The notes: a model not told the origin generated them from the sequence alone. A DNA stretch of 7,870 bases from Flavobacteriales bacterium (GCA_947464885.1 CANHYZ010000085.1:1-7870), one strand, 5' to 3'; shown: positions 1 through 7,431, counted from the stretch's first letter. Numbers and translations: made by a program.

Positions 1-857
1 GGATCGTCCCAGCCGTTGACGTGCTTCTCGTTCACAAGTTGCAGCAGTTTGCGCTTGCTCATCACGGTGTAGTTCAAGTTGCGACGCGCGAACTCATATT
101 GTTGACTCGGGAAAATGCCGAGTTTTTCGATAAACCAGTTGTACAGTGGCTTGTGCACTTCGAATTCGAGTGTGCATATCGAGTGCGTGATCTCTTCAAT
201 CGAATCGCTTTGTCCGTGCGCAAAGTCGTACATCGGATAGATGCACCACTTGTCACCTGTGCGGTGGTGATGAGCAAACTTGATGCGGTACATCAACGGG
301 TCGCGCAGGTGCATGTTGGGCGACGACATATCAATCTTCGCACGCAATGTTTTTTCACCTTCCTTGAATTCGCCTGCACGCATGCGACGGAACAAATCAA
401 GGTTCTCATCCACGCTGCGATCACGGTACGGGGAGTTCTTGCCGGGCTCGGTGGGCGTGCCTTTCATGGACGCAATTTCTTCGGCTGAACTATCGTCGAC
501 ATACGCTAACCCTGCCTGGATGAGCTTCTCGGCAAAGGCATAGAGCGTATCGAAATAATCACTCGCATAAAACTCATTAGCCCATTCGAAGCCAAGCCAT
601 TTGATGTCGTTGCGAATGCTGTTGACATACTCCGTGTCTTCGGTAACGGGATTAGTGTCATCGAAGCGCAAATTGGTGCTGCCGCCAAACTGTTTAGCCA
701 AACCGAAGTTGAGGCAAATCGATGTTGCGTGTCCGATGTGCAAATAGCCATTCGGTTCCGGCGGGAAGCGCGTGAGAACGCGGCCTCCGTGCTTACCGTT
801 CTTTATATCTTCTGCAATAATCTCTTCGAGAAAATTGGGTCCTCTTTGAATATCCAT
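1..857 (-). CDS. glnS: Glutaminyl-tRNA synthetase, N-terminal half (cut by window edge)
   Basis: Class I synthetase that attaches glutamine to tRNA(Gln) in the cytoplasm. The start is the ATG read leftward from 857, giving MDIQRGPNF; 285 codons are visible, the last whole codon ending at base 3. The catalytic Rossmann fold is clear: PPEPNGYLHIGHA carries the HIGH signature at residues 40-43, followed by LRFDDTNP, and the KMSKS-type loop reads VMSKRK at 265-270. The PPEPNG and FDDTNP wording separates GlnRS from bacterial GluRS. GlnRS is usually about 550 residues, so the rest of the catalytic domain and the beta-barrel anticodon-binding domain lie beyond the left edge. It starts 9 bases after the gltX stop and is probably co-transcribed with it. 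No Shine-Dalgarno sequence precedes the ATG. No frameshift is seen. Confidence 0.96.
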   Translation of the reverse strand, partial: MDIQRGPNFLEEIIAEDIKNGKHGGRVLTRFPPEPNGYLHIGHATSICLNFGLAKQFGGSTNLRFDDTNPVTEDTEYVNSIRNDIKWLGFEWANEFYASDYFDTLYAFAEKLIQAGLAYVDDSSAEEIASMKGTPTEPGKNSPYRDRSVDENLDLFRRMRAGEFKEGEKTLRAKIDMSSPNMHLRDPLMYRIKFAHHHRTGDKWCIYPMYDFAHGQSDSIEEITHSICTLEFEVHKPLYNWFIEKLGIFPSQQYEFARRNLNYTVMSKRKLLQLVNEKHVNGWDD

Positions 858-866
858 GGGTCAAAG

Positions 867-2417
867 TTATTGTCCGATGCGACTCAACGCACGGGTCATT
901 CGTTCACTGATTTCTGTTTGTCCGAGCAGCTCAATCATGCCAAGTAAATCTACGCCACCGCCTTGTCCGCTGACGATGACGCGGAGCAGTTGCATGATTT
1001 CTCCGGGCTTCAGATTGAATGAAGCTGCGGTTGACTTGATGGTTTCGTCGATGTGTGCGGTTTCAAACGCAGGCAACGCCGCCAGCGCCGCTTGCAGTCC
1101 TTCGAAAAACGGACGCAATTCCGGCTTCCATTTTTTTGCAACTACGGTTTCATCGTAAGTATCGGGAGCTTGAAACAAATAAGCCCCGGTCGTTTTCATT
1201 TCATGCTCGAATTGCACGCGTGGCTTGAGGAGTTCAGCGGCTTTCGTGAGATAGTCTGCGCTTAATCGGCGATTATCCTCTGCGATGTTGAAAGTCTGTT
1301 GAACATCTGATTTGATGTGTGCGCCGAGCTCGCTGCTTTCGGTTGTACGCAGGTAATGTTCGTTGAACCACTTCGCTTTTTCGGGATCGAATTTCGCGCC
1401 CGCTTTGTGAATGTGTTCGAATGAAAAATGCGCGCACAATTCTTCGAGTGAAAAGATTTCTTGTTCGGTTCCAGGGTTCCAACCAAGGAACGCAAGCATG
1501 TTCACGAACGCTTCAGGGTAGTAGCCACGCTCGCGGTAGCCCGATGATTTTTCACCGGTAAACGGATCGTTCCAGTCGAGCGGAAAAACAGGAAAGCCCA
1601 ATCGATCCCCATCACGCTTGCTGAGTTTGCCGTTACCATCGGGCTTGAGCAAAAGTGGTAAGTGTGCGAGCTGTGGCATGTCGCTCTCCCAACCGAGGTA
1701 GCGATAAATGAGCACGTGCGCCGGAGCACTCGGTAGCCATTCTTCGCCGCGCACGGCGTGGGTGATTTTCATGAGGTAATCATCCACGATGTGGGCTAAG
1801 TGATAGGTCGGCATGCCGTCGCTCTTGAGCAACACCTTGTCGTCTACGATATCGGATTGAAACACGACTTCTCCGCGGATGAGGTCGTTGATGATGATGC
1901 TTTCTCCTTGTGGTACTTTTAGGCGGATGACATAGGCCATGCCGTTATCCATGCGCTGCTTCACTTCGGCTTCGCTAAGAGCGAGCGAGTTTTGCAGTTG
2001 CATGCGGGTGCGTGCATCGTATGAGAACGTCTGCTTATTGCTTTCGGCTTGTTTGCGCAGCGCATCCATTTCTTCCGGCGTGTCGAAAGCGTAGTAGGCG
2101 TGCCCGCTGCTTACGAGTTGTTCTGCATACTGACGAAACATCGGTTTGCGCTCGCTTTGGCGATAGGGCGCGTATGGGCCATCGCCAAATCCCAAACCTT
2201 CGTTGGGCTCAATGCCACACCACTTGAGTGCTTCAATGATGTAATCTTCGGCGCCGGGCACGAAGCGACCTTGGTCGGTGTCCTCAATGCGTAAAATGAA
2301 ATCGCCACCGTGTTTTTTGGCGAACAAATAATTATAAAGAGCGGTGCGCACGCCACCCATGTGCAAGGGTCCGGTTGGACTGGGGGCAAAGCGCACACGA
2401 ATGCGTTTTTGGGTCAT
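867..2417 (-). CDS. gltX: Glutamate--tRNA ligase
   Basis: Charges tRNA(Glu) with glutamate for cytoplasmic translation. The 516-residue product is a normal length for a bacterial GluRS. Near the start, RFAPSPTGPLHMGG holds the HIGH-like motif as HMGG (19-22), followed by LRIEDTD, and the KMSKS loop reads KLSKR (264-268). The C-terminal roughly 170 residues fit the helical anticodon-binding domain. The cysteine cluster of zinc-binding GluRS enzymes is missing (YYAFDTPEE stands there), so this is probably a zinc-free form. The reading frame extends upstream to 2483, but the extra 22 residues are unlike the family, and MTQKRIRVRFAPSPTG is the usual beginning, so the ATG at 2417 is preferred. With glnS just downstream, it is inferred to be a discriminating enzyme that does not charge tRNA(Gln). 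Confidence 0.97.
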   Translation of the reverse strand: MTQKRIRVRFAPSPTGPLHMGGVRTALYNYLFAKKHGGDFILRIEDTDQGRFVPGAEDYIIEALKWCGIEPNEGLGFGDGPYAPYRQSERKPMFRQYAEQLVSSGHAYYAFDTPEEMDALRKQAESNKQTFSYDARTRMQLQNSLALSEAEVKQRMDNGMAYVIRLKVPQGESIIINDLIRGEVVFQSDIVDDKVLLKSDGMPTYHLAHIVDDYLMKITHAVRGEEWLPSAPAHVLIYRYLGWESDMPQLAHLPLLLKPDGNGKLSKRDGDRLGFPVFPLDWNDPFTGEKSSGYRERGYYPEAFVNMLAFLGWNPGTEQEIFSLEELCAHFSFEHIHKAGAKFDPEKAKWFNEHYLRTTESSELGAHIKSDVQQTFNIAEDNRRLSADYLTKAAELLKPRVQFEHEMKTTGAYLFQAPDTYDETVVAKKWKPELRPFFEGLQAALAALPAFETAHIDETIKSTAASFNLKPGEIMQLLRVIVSGQGGGVDLLGMIELLGQTEISERMTRALSRIGQ

Positions 2418-2508
2418 AGCAGATGTGAAATTTACGCAATAGTAGTTATTAGATTCTCTTAGGTTATGGAGGATCAAGACCAACGGTGCATTGCGGAATG
2501 TTGAAAAG

Positions 2509-2553
2509 TTGTGTTATTATGTTTAGCGCACACCCTTATGTTTGTGTTATCAT
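2509..2553 (+). repeat. Short direct repeats ahead of the envelope operon
   Basis: TTGTGTTATTAT (2509-2520) recurs as TTGTGTTATCAT (2542-2553), 11 of 12 bases matching and 33 bases apart, close to three helical turns. A second, interleaved pair is TTATGTTTA (2517-2525) and TTATGTTTG (2536-2544), 19 bases apart. An 11-base inverted repeat, GTTAT-C-ATAAC, sits at 2546-2556 just after the candidate -7 element. The arrangement could be a pair of regulator binding sites or a duplicated promoter. In such A/T-rich DNA, chance remains possible. Confidence 0.4.
2537..2544 (+). promoter_or_regulatory. Candidate Bacteroidota -7 promoter element for the envelope operon
   Basis: TATGTTTG exactly matches TAnnTTTG, the -7 consensus of the Bacteroidota housekeeping sigma factor. 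It would place transcription start near 2550 and leave a leader of about 15 bases before the ATG at 2566. The nearest upstream TTG (2509-2511) is 25 bases away, a few more than the usual spacing to a -33 box, so the -33 half is weak. A near match, TATGTTTA, lies at 2518-2525. Confidence 0.45.
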
Positions 2554-2565
2554 AACCACTAAGCT

Positions 2566-4443
2566 ATGTCATCCATTAAAATGAGATTAATCGGCCTGAA
2601 CCTTACATTGTCGTTGTTGTTCGTTGCATTATTCACTTCAGCTCAGGAAGTTCAGAAGCCTCGTGCTAAATTTTACAGACCTTCAATAACCAACGTTGTT
2701 TTCAATTCTTCTTCTATTGCAATGCCATTGGTTGAGGAAATGAGAAAAGTTGTTCCGCAAAATCGCTTCGATCACAACGATATTAACTACGGCCCACTAT
2801 CGGTGAATTACCCGAGCATTGAGGATTATGTAGATAAAAATGCTGGTTTGAAAGGGATTTTGAAGCAAGCTAAAATTGCTGCAGAGAAGCACCGATTGGA
2901 TTGTGAGAAGGTTGTGATAAATGCGTTGACTCCAATTGCAAATAAAGCTATTGCAATGTGGTGGGGGAGGGATGCGGCAGGCAACATGTCAACTACGCTG
3001 ATTGAGAGTCGCGGACGGAATACAGCGACAGATTCTGATGTTATCAAGGACAACGCGTCAGAAAATTCACGACTAGGTGATATGGGCTATGAACTTTTAG
3101 GTAAAACCTATATTGCTGTTTATGAGATTTCGGGTATCAAGACAATGGAGCAATATTATGATGAGCGAGATGCGAATGCTCGAGCTCGTGCCGAAAAATC
3201 AAAAAAGCCATTTACACCAATAAAGCGAACAGAGGAGGGTTGGAGAATAGAATATGATATGCACGTTTTAAAAATGGACTGGACTGATAGTTTGCAAAAT
3301 GTTTTTTTTGATGATTTGTGGGTGGATTCTCAAACTACAGAAGATCGGAATTCCAGAATAAGCGCGTTTGATAGAATGAATTTCCCTCTGGTCTACGTTT
3401 CGATGGTTTCTGGATTGGTAACTTCCACGCAGTCCAACGACCCTAATAAATATGGTCCATTTAACAGGAGATTGTCGATGGAGGAGTTGCTGGTTCGATG
3501 CGCTCCGGAGTTCCAGGAAGATGCGATTTTTCAAGCGAGCAAACAAATTGTAGACTTCCGGGTGAGAGCTCCTCTGTTTAGTGTTTACCCCACAACCGTT
3601 AAGTTGGGAACAAAAGAGGGTATATATATAGAGCAGCGCTTTTTTGTATATGAACAGCAATTGGATAAGAAAGGAAACAAAATCTTGAAAAGAAAGGGCG
3701 TTCTTCGACCAACTAAAATAGCGAATAATGATGGTGAATCTACGGGCGAAAGTGCTGCCTCCAAGTTTCAGCAACAAGGTGGTAAGAAAATGTATCCTGG
3801 TATGTTTGTTGAAATGAAGGAGGACTATGGTTTTTCTGCTAGTCTTGGATTTGCTCCTGGATTTGGATTAGGCGCTGAAATAAATATCCCTAGGATTTGG
3901 CGAAGTGCATTTAAAAAGTCATCACCGGCTTTTACAGCCGGCACGCACATTGGTGGATATTTTAGCCTAGGTGGAAATCGTATCTACAAGGATGTTTCTG
4001 ATTTCACTTTCAGTGCGGCAGACACTACTTTATTTATAGGCTCAAGTGAAAAAGCTGAATTAAAGGCAAGCGAAATAATTTTAGGTGTCTATTTGGGTAA
4101 AGAAATTTATCCAACGAAACAGGGTAAATTTTATCTGTACCCTCAGGTAGGTATTGCGGCGAAGAATCTTACTATTAATTCTGTCACCTTTAAAGGCAAA
4201 GAATACGAAAGCTCCTACTCAGGGACATCAACCACTGATGATTCAAACGGCTCTGAGGCATCGAATACTTCATTCGCTAAGGCCGGCCTTAGTTTGGCTT
4301 GTGGGCTAGGTTTACATGTTTCTCCTTTAATTTCATTCTATTTAACACCTACGTTTGTAACAGGTAGTTATGAGCCGGAAGTTCCTCCTAGCATGAAAGT
4401 TTCGCCCATATCGTTTATTGGAGGAATTCGCTTTAAAATTTAA
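2566..4443 (+). CDS. Uncharacterised exported protein with a predicted C-terminal outer-membrane barrel
   Basis: I cannot assign a function to this 625-residue protein. It begins with a signal peptide, hydrophobic from about residue 8 to 24, with likely cleavage after TSA (residue 26). The in-frame ATG at 2581 (residue 6) would also give a proper signal peptide, so the start is uncertain by five residues. Residues about 27-420 look soluble and mixed alpha/beta, with a recognisable MWWGRD stretch at 131-136 and a basic lysine-rich segment near 360-400. From residue 422 to the end the character changes to glycine-rich alternating strands (GFAPGFGLGAEINIPR, then a final GGIRFKI), as expected of an outer-membrane beta-barrel of roughly 200 residues. 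It is the first gene of the rightward operon, 20 bases before the next start. Outer-membrane location is inferred. A secreted protein with a non-barrel beta domain is the alternative. Confidence 0.8.
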   Translation: MSSIKMRLIGLNLTLSLLFVALFTSAQEVQKPRAKFYRPSITNVVFNSSSIAMPLVEEMRKVVPQNRFDHNDINYGPLSVNYPSIEDYVDKNAGLKGILKQAKIAAEKHRLDCEKVVINALTPIANKAIAMWWGRDAAGNMSTTLIESRGRNTATDSDVIKDNASENSRLGDMGYELLGKTYIAVYEISGIKTMEQYYDERDANARARAEKSKKPFTPIKRTEEGWRIEYDMHVLKMDWTDSLQNVFFDDLWVDSQTTEDRNSRISAFDRMNFPLVYVSMVSGLVTSTQSNDPNKYGPFNRRLSMEELLVRCAPEFQEDAIFQASKQIVDFRVRAPLFSVYPTTVKLGTKEGIYIEQRFFVYEQQLDKKGNKILKRKGVLRPTKIANNDGESTGESAASKFQQQGGKKMYPGMFVEMKEDYGFSASLGFAPGFGLGAEINIPRIWRSAFKKSSPAFTAGTHIGGYFSLGGNRIYKDVSDFTFSAADTTLFIGSSEKAELKASEIILGVYLGKEIYPTKQGKFYLYPQVGIAAKNLTINSVTFKGKEYESSYSGTSTTDDSNGSEASNTSFAKAGLSLACGLGLHVSPLISFYLTPTFVTGSYEPEVPPSMKVSPISFIGGIRFKI

Positions 4444-4463
4444 TCTTGAAAAATTTTATAATC

Positions 4464-4970
4464 ATGAGACAATTATTATTTCTTCCCTTTTTATTTATTT
4501 CATTTGTTGGATTGGCGCAGGCGGGACGCAAGGCGGACAAGGATACTAAAATCTGGCGTTATGAACTCGAATCAGCTGGTGAAGGCAATGAGGGTACCTA
4601 CCTAGTCAAGGTATGGTCTTATTCAAAAAAACCAAATGTTGCCATTGAGCAGGCAAAAAAAAATGCGATACATGGTGTGATTTTTCAAGGAGTTCCAGCA
4701 TCTGGACGGTTTTCTAGTCAACCACCAATCGCGAGAACGGCGGGATTAGAGAATGAAAAGGCGGATTTTTTTAATGCTTTTTTTGACGATGGCGGGGCAT
4801 ACATGAAATATGTAGCTGTTTCTGGCGACGGATCTGTTGATGGAGATGACTACCTAAAGGTTGGCAAGGAGTATAAGGTTGGTGTGGTGGTTTCAGTTCG
4901 AAAGGACCTCCTTAAAAAGGATTTACAAGCCCAAGGTATTATTCAGGGTTTGAGTTCTGGTTTTGATTGA
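4464..4970 (+). CDS. Small secreted LPP20/FlgT-N-like protein, paralogue 1
   Basis: A 168-residue exported protein of unknown function. The ATG at 4464 gives MRQLLFLPFL and a compact signal peptide ending near GLAQA (about residue 20). A TTG six codons upstream (4446) is open but only adds a hydrophobic extension. The mature protein has strands around KIWRYELESAGEG and TYLVKVWSYS, then the helix motif AIEQAKKNA (60-68), FFDDGGAY (106-113), and a final strand-helix VGVVVSVRKDLLKK. A helix of that type after a short beta hairpin recalls LPP20-family lipoproteins and the FlgT N-terminal domain, but there is no lipobox cysteine, so it is probably soluble in the periplasm. The next gene is a clear paralogue with the same order of motifs. 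The family assignment is by eye. Confidence 0.8.
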   Translation: MRQLLFLPFLFISFVGLAQAGRKADKDTKIWRYELESAGEGNEGTYLVKVWSYSKKPNVAIEQAKKNAIHGVIFQGVPASGRFSSQPPIARTAGLENEKADFFNAFFDDGGAYMKYVAVSGDGSVDGDDYLKVGKEYKVGVVVSVRKDLLKKDLQAQGIIQGLSSGFD

Positions 4971-4987
4971 ACTTAAAAATTTATATC

Positions 4988-5470
4988 ATGAAGAAAATTT
5001 TTTTTGGAATTTTGTTAATGTGTTTCACTGCGAACATTTTTGCGCAAGCAAGAGATGCTGGCGAATACACTAATTCTTGCGAATGCATGGGGGTTGAGGC
5101 AGATGGGAGTGAAACAATTTTGGCATGGGGAAATGGTAGAAATAGATTTGACGCAGTCGAACAAGCGAAAAAAAATGCTGTTTTAGACGTTCTTTTCAAC
5201 GGTATTCGAAAAGGCAGGGGTGCTTGCTCTATAAAACCCTTGGTTCCAGAGGTGAATGCCAGAACGAAGTACGACGTTTATTTTAATAGTTTCTTTGCTG
5301 ATGGCGGCGAATATCTTGAATTTGTGAGCCTCCAAGATGAGCGAGTTGGTGATAAGATTGACCGTGATCGTCAAAAGGGTAGAAAGTCAATAAATATGAG
5401 CGCTGTTGTTCGCGTAGAACGAGGGCTATTAAAGGCAAAATTAATTAAAGACAATATTTTAAAACAATGA
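4988..5470 (+). CDS. Small secreted LPP20/FlgT-N-like protein, paralogue 2
   Basis: A 160-residue exported protein, paralogous to the one before it. The ATG at 4988 starts MKKIFFGILLMC and a signal peptide ending near IFAQA (about residue 21). A TTG at 4967 overlapping the previous stop is a less likely start. The shared motifs are AVEQAKKNA (56-64, eight of nine residues identical to paralogue 1) and FFADGGEY (102-109), with a closing strand-helix AVVRVERGLLKAKL. Unlike its sister, the mature protein has cysteines in an NSCECMG stretch just after the signal peptide and one in GRGACS, which could form a disulphide in the periplasm. The gap to paralogue 1 is 17 bases, and its stop overlaps the next ATG by four bases (ATGA), implying translational coupling. 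The molecular role is unknown. Confidence 0.8.
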   Translation: MKKIFFGILLMCFTANIFAQARDAGEYTNSCECMGVEADGSETILAWGNGRNRFDAVEQAKKNAVLDVLFNGIRKGRGACSIKPLVPEVNARTKYDVYFNSFFADGGEYLEFVSLQDERVGDKIDRDRQKGRKSINMSAVVRVERGLLKAKLIKDNILKQ

Positions 5471-6438
5471 CTCGAACTATGAAATTTATTCCACTCTCAC
5501 TTTTCTTTTGTCTTTCAGTGCTAACGAGTTTCTCTCAGGCGAAGAAGCCAGCAATTATGGTTGTGCCTTCACTTGACTGGTGTGTTGAACACGGCTATGT
5601 CCTTACATATGACAACCAAGGAAAGACCGAAACACTCCCTGATTATGAGAAGGCGATGATGACATTTCCGGATTTGAATTCTGTGATGGGAAAAATTGGT
5701 GCTGAAATGCAAAAGGACGGCTTCAAATTGGCTGACCTTGGTCAAACTTTGAATAATGCTAAACAAATGAATGCTGAAGAAAACCTTCTTGGCGGTGGCA
5801 GCCGAGGAACGGTTTCCTCTAGTCCGATAGATGAGATCCGCGAAAATGGAAAACACGATATTGAATTTCAGGTATATTGGAAAATAGAAAAACAAGGTCC
5901 GCGAAAGAGGGTAACAGAATTCCGACTCAAGGGTGTTGACACCTTTACGAATCAGCAGGTTGCTTATGCTGATGGTTCTGGTGAGTGGATTACTGCTGGT
6001 AATGCTTCCGATGCCGACTTATTGAGAGAGGCTGTTCAATCTAAGATGGATGGTTTTAAAGCTTCCTTACAAACTACTTTCGAGGACATGTTTGTGAATG
6101 GTAGAGAAATCACTGTTCGCGTTTGGGTATATGATAGTTGGGGCAAGGACTTGGACACGTATGATTATGGTGGAGAGGAATTGGCGGTTCTGATTGAGGA
6201 GTGGGTTGCACAAAACGCAATGAAAGGAAAGTCAGGGGCGGTATCGGGCAGTGAGCTCAAAATGTATATTCCTGGTGTGCGTATTCCTTTATATGACGAC
6301 AATGGTGCCCAATTCGACGGTAGAGGATTCGCAAAAAAATTAAAGAAGTATCTAATTAGCATAGGAATTCCTGCAACGGAAATAGAAATTCAGAAAGCAG
6401 GTCTTGGTACGGCGTTTATCATTTTTGGAAAAAAATAA
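5467..6438 (+). CDS. Exported protein resembling the DUF6175 family
   Basis: A 323-residue secreted protein. From memory it resembles a Bacteroidota family listed as DUF6175, which has no established function. The signal peptide covers about residues 1-24 (MTRTMKFIPLSLFF through SFSQ). Mature features are a leading strand PAIMVVPS (28-35) followed by DWC, an ENGKHDIEFQVYW segment, a DMFVNGREITVRVWVYDSW strand region, and near the end VRIPLYDDNG (RIPLYDD at 272-278) before a helix with KKLKKYL and a last strand AFIIFGKK. These read as a two-lobed alpha/beta protein with no obvious catalytic signature. The ATG at 5467 overlaps the previous stop; the ATG at 5479, giving MKFIPLS, is equally believable. 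It lies 12 bases before the next gene. There is no lipobox, so a periplasmic or peripheral outer-membrane location is inferred. Confidence 0.8.
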   Translation: MTRTMKFIPLSLFFCLSVLTSFSQAKKPAIMVVPSLDWCVEHGYVLTYDNQGKTETLPDYEKAMMTFPDLNSVMGKIGAEMQKDGFKLADLGQTLNNAKQMNAEENLLGGGSRGTVSSSPIDEIRENGKHDIEFQVYWKIEKQGPRKRVTEFRLKGVDTFTNQQVAYADGSGEWITAGNASDADLLREAVQSKMDGFKASLQTTFEDMFVNGREITVRVWVYDSWGKDLDTYDYGGEELAVLIEEWVAQNAMKGKSGAVSGSELKMYIPGVRIPLYDDNGAQFDGRGFAKKLKKYLISIGIPATEIEIQKAGLGTAFIIFGKK

Positions 6439-6450
6439 AATTTACTGCAG

Positions 6451-7431
6451 ATGAGAATTAATCTAATCGTCCTTTCCATTTACCTGTTCGTGGCTATTGA
6501 TTCAATGGCTCAGAATAATTTGAAATCGAGCGATGATATCTCTAGAATAGCACTCTACTCATACGTGCCAAAACAAGTGGAGAGTTTATCACCTGAGTCA
6601 GCCTCGCTTTTGAAGAATAAGCTGAGTGAAGTAGCAACACAAAATGGGATGGGGGGGAGTTCCGCCAAAGAGAGATTCTTCATCACTTGCAATGTGTCGG
6701 TGCTTTCGAAGGATATTGCTCCAACGCCCCAACCTATGGTTAGCATGAATATACAAGTAACATTATACGTGGGCGATGCAATCGATGGCAAGAAATTTTC
6801 CTCAGTTTCTAAAACCGTTGTGGGCGTCGGGGTTACGGAAACTAAAGCTTACATCGATGCTTTCAAAAGAATTAAACCATCGGATCCGGTGTTTAAAGAG
6901 CTTGTAGAACAAGGGAAGAATGAAATTATTGAATTCTATAATAGCCAGTGTGATTTTATATTGACTGAGGCAAAAAGTCTGTCTGAGCAAAATAAATTCG
7001 ACGCCTCCTTGAATAGGCTGACTTCTGTTCCGACTGTATGCAAAGACTGCTTCAGTAGGGCATACGCGCTGATTGCTAATGTCTACCAGAAAAAAATCGA
7101 TTTTGAATGCACAAAGCTGTTAACGGAGGCAACGGCGGTTTGGAGCTCAAAACAGGATATGAATGGGGCGAACGCTGCAGCTCAATTATTAAAACAAATT
7201 CCCCCAGGTTCTAAATGTTCCTCAGGGGCACAAGATCTTGTTAACAGCATTTCAAAGAGAGTATTAGAGTTGGATAAGCGTGAATGGGACTTTAAACTGC
7301 GACAGTATGAGGATGGTGTTGAAATTGAAAAGGCAATTATATCAGCTGCTCGCGATATAGGCGTAGCATATGGTAACAACCAGCCGGATGTTATTTACAA
7401 TTACGAATCAACAGTATTATTATGGTGGTAA
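6451..7431 (+). CDS. Exported protein with a CsgG/LpoB-like N-terminal region and a helical C-terminal region
   Basis: A 326-residue exported protein of unknown function. The signal peptide spans about residues 1-20 and ends DSMAQ. Residues about 30-160 read as an alternating strand/helix domain: ALYSYVP, a helix with LLKNKLSEVATQNG (54-66), RFFITCNVSVLSK, IQVTLYVGD, then VGVGVTETKAYIDAF (124-138). This order recalls the CsgG/LpoB/TolB-N group of periplasmic domains, an inference from pattern only. Residues about 160-300 are helical and TPR-like (LSEQNKFDASLNRL), with cysteines at 167, 197, 200, 220 and 256, including a CKDC pair. A conserved-looking ARDIGVAYGNNQP stretch (300-312) precedes a final Trp-Trp at 325-326. 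I recall Bacteroides relatives also ending in WW. The last ten bases overlap the next gene. Confidence 0.78.
   Translation: MRINLIVLSIYLFVAIDSMAQNNLKSSDDISRIALYSYVPKQVESLSPESASLLKNKLSEVATQNGMGGSSAKERFFITCNVSVLSKDIAPTPQPMVSMNIQVTLYVGDAIDGKKFSSVSKTVVGVGVTETKAYIDAFKRIKPSDPVFKELVEQGKNEIIEFYNSQCDFILTEAKSLSEQNKFDASLNRLTSVPTVCKDCFSRAYALIANVYQKKIDFECTKLLTEATAVWSSKQDMNGANAAAQLLKQIPPGSKCSSGAQDLVNSISKRVLELDKREWDFKLRQYEDGVEIEKAIISAARDIGVAYGNNQPDVIYNYESTVLLWW

Larger units (their letters stand above)
2418..2565. other. Divergent intergenic region between gltX and the envelope operon
   Basis: This 148-base spacer must hold the promoters for both directions. The rightward side has a perfect TAnnTTTG motif at 2537-2544 and short repeats, described separately. 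For the leftward gltX promoter I find only one-mismatch candidates, such as TAAATTTC read on the minus strand at 2434-2427, with no TTG at a sensible distance upstream. No tRNA, small coding region or strong terminator hairpin is evident. Confidence 0.7.

Noticed and set aside
21..488. 155-codon open frame on the plus strand opposite glnS
   Set aside because: It lies wholly antisense to a clear GlnRS catalytic domain and has no recognisable protein features, so it is a by-product of the glnS codons.
2418..2483. Upstream extension of gltX by 22 residues
   Set aside because: The extension does not look like GluRS; the family begins just before RFAPSPTG, which fits the ATG at 2417, and the extension would use up the intergenic promoter space.
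3268..3777. 169-codon open frame on the minus strand
   Set aside because: It is antisense to the 625-residue exported protein, with no plausible start context and a translation lacking domain character.
3925..3941. Stem-loop CCGGCT-TTTAC-AGCCGG resembling a terminator
   Set aside because: It has a six-pair stem in mid-gene with no following T-run, and the reading frame continues normally. Probably chance.
6428..6450. A-rich stretch after the DUF6175-like gene as a terminator or promoter
   Set aside because: There is no GC-rich stem and no TAnnTTTG motif; the 12-base gap simply separates two operon genes.
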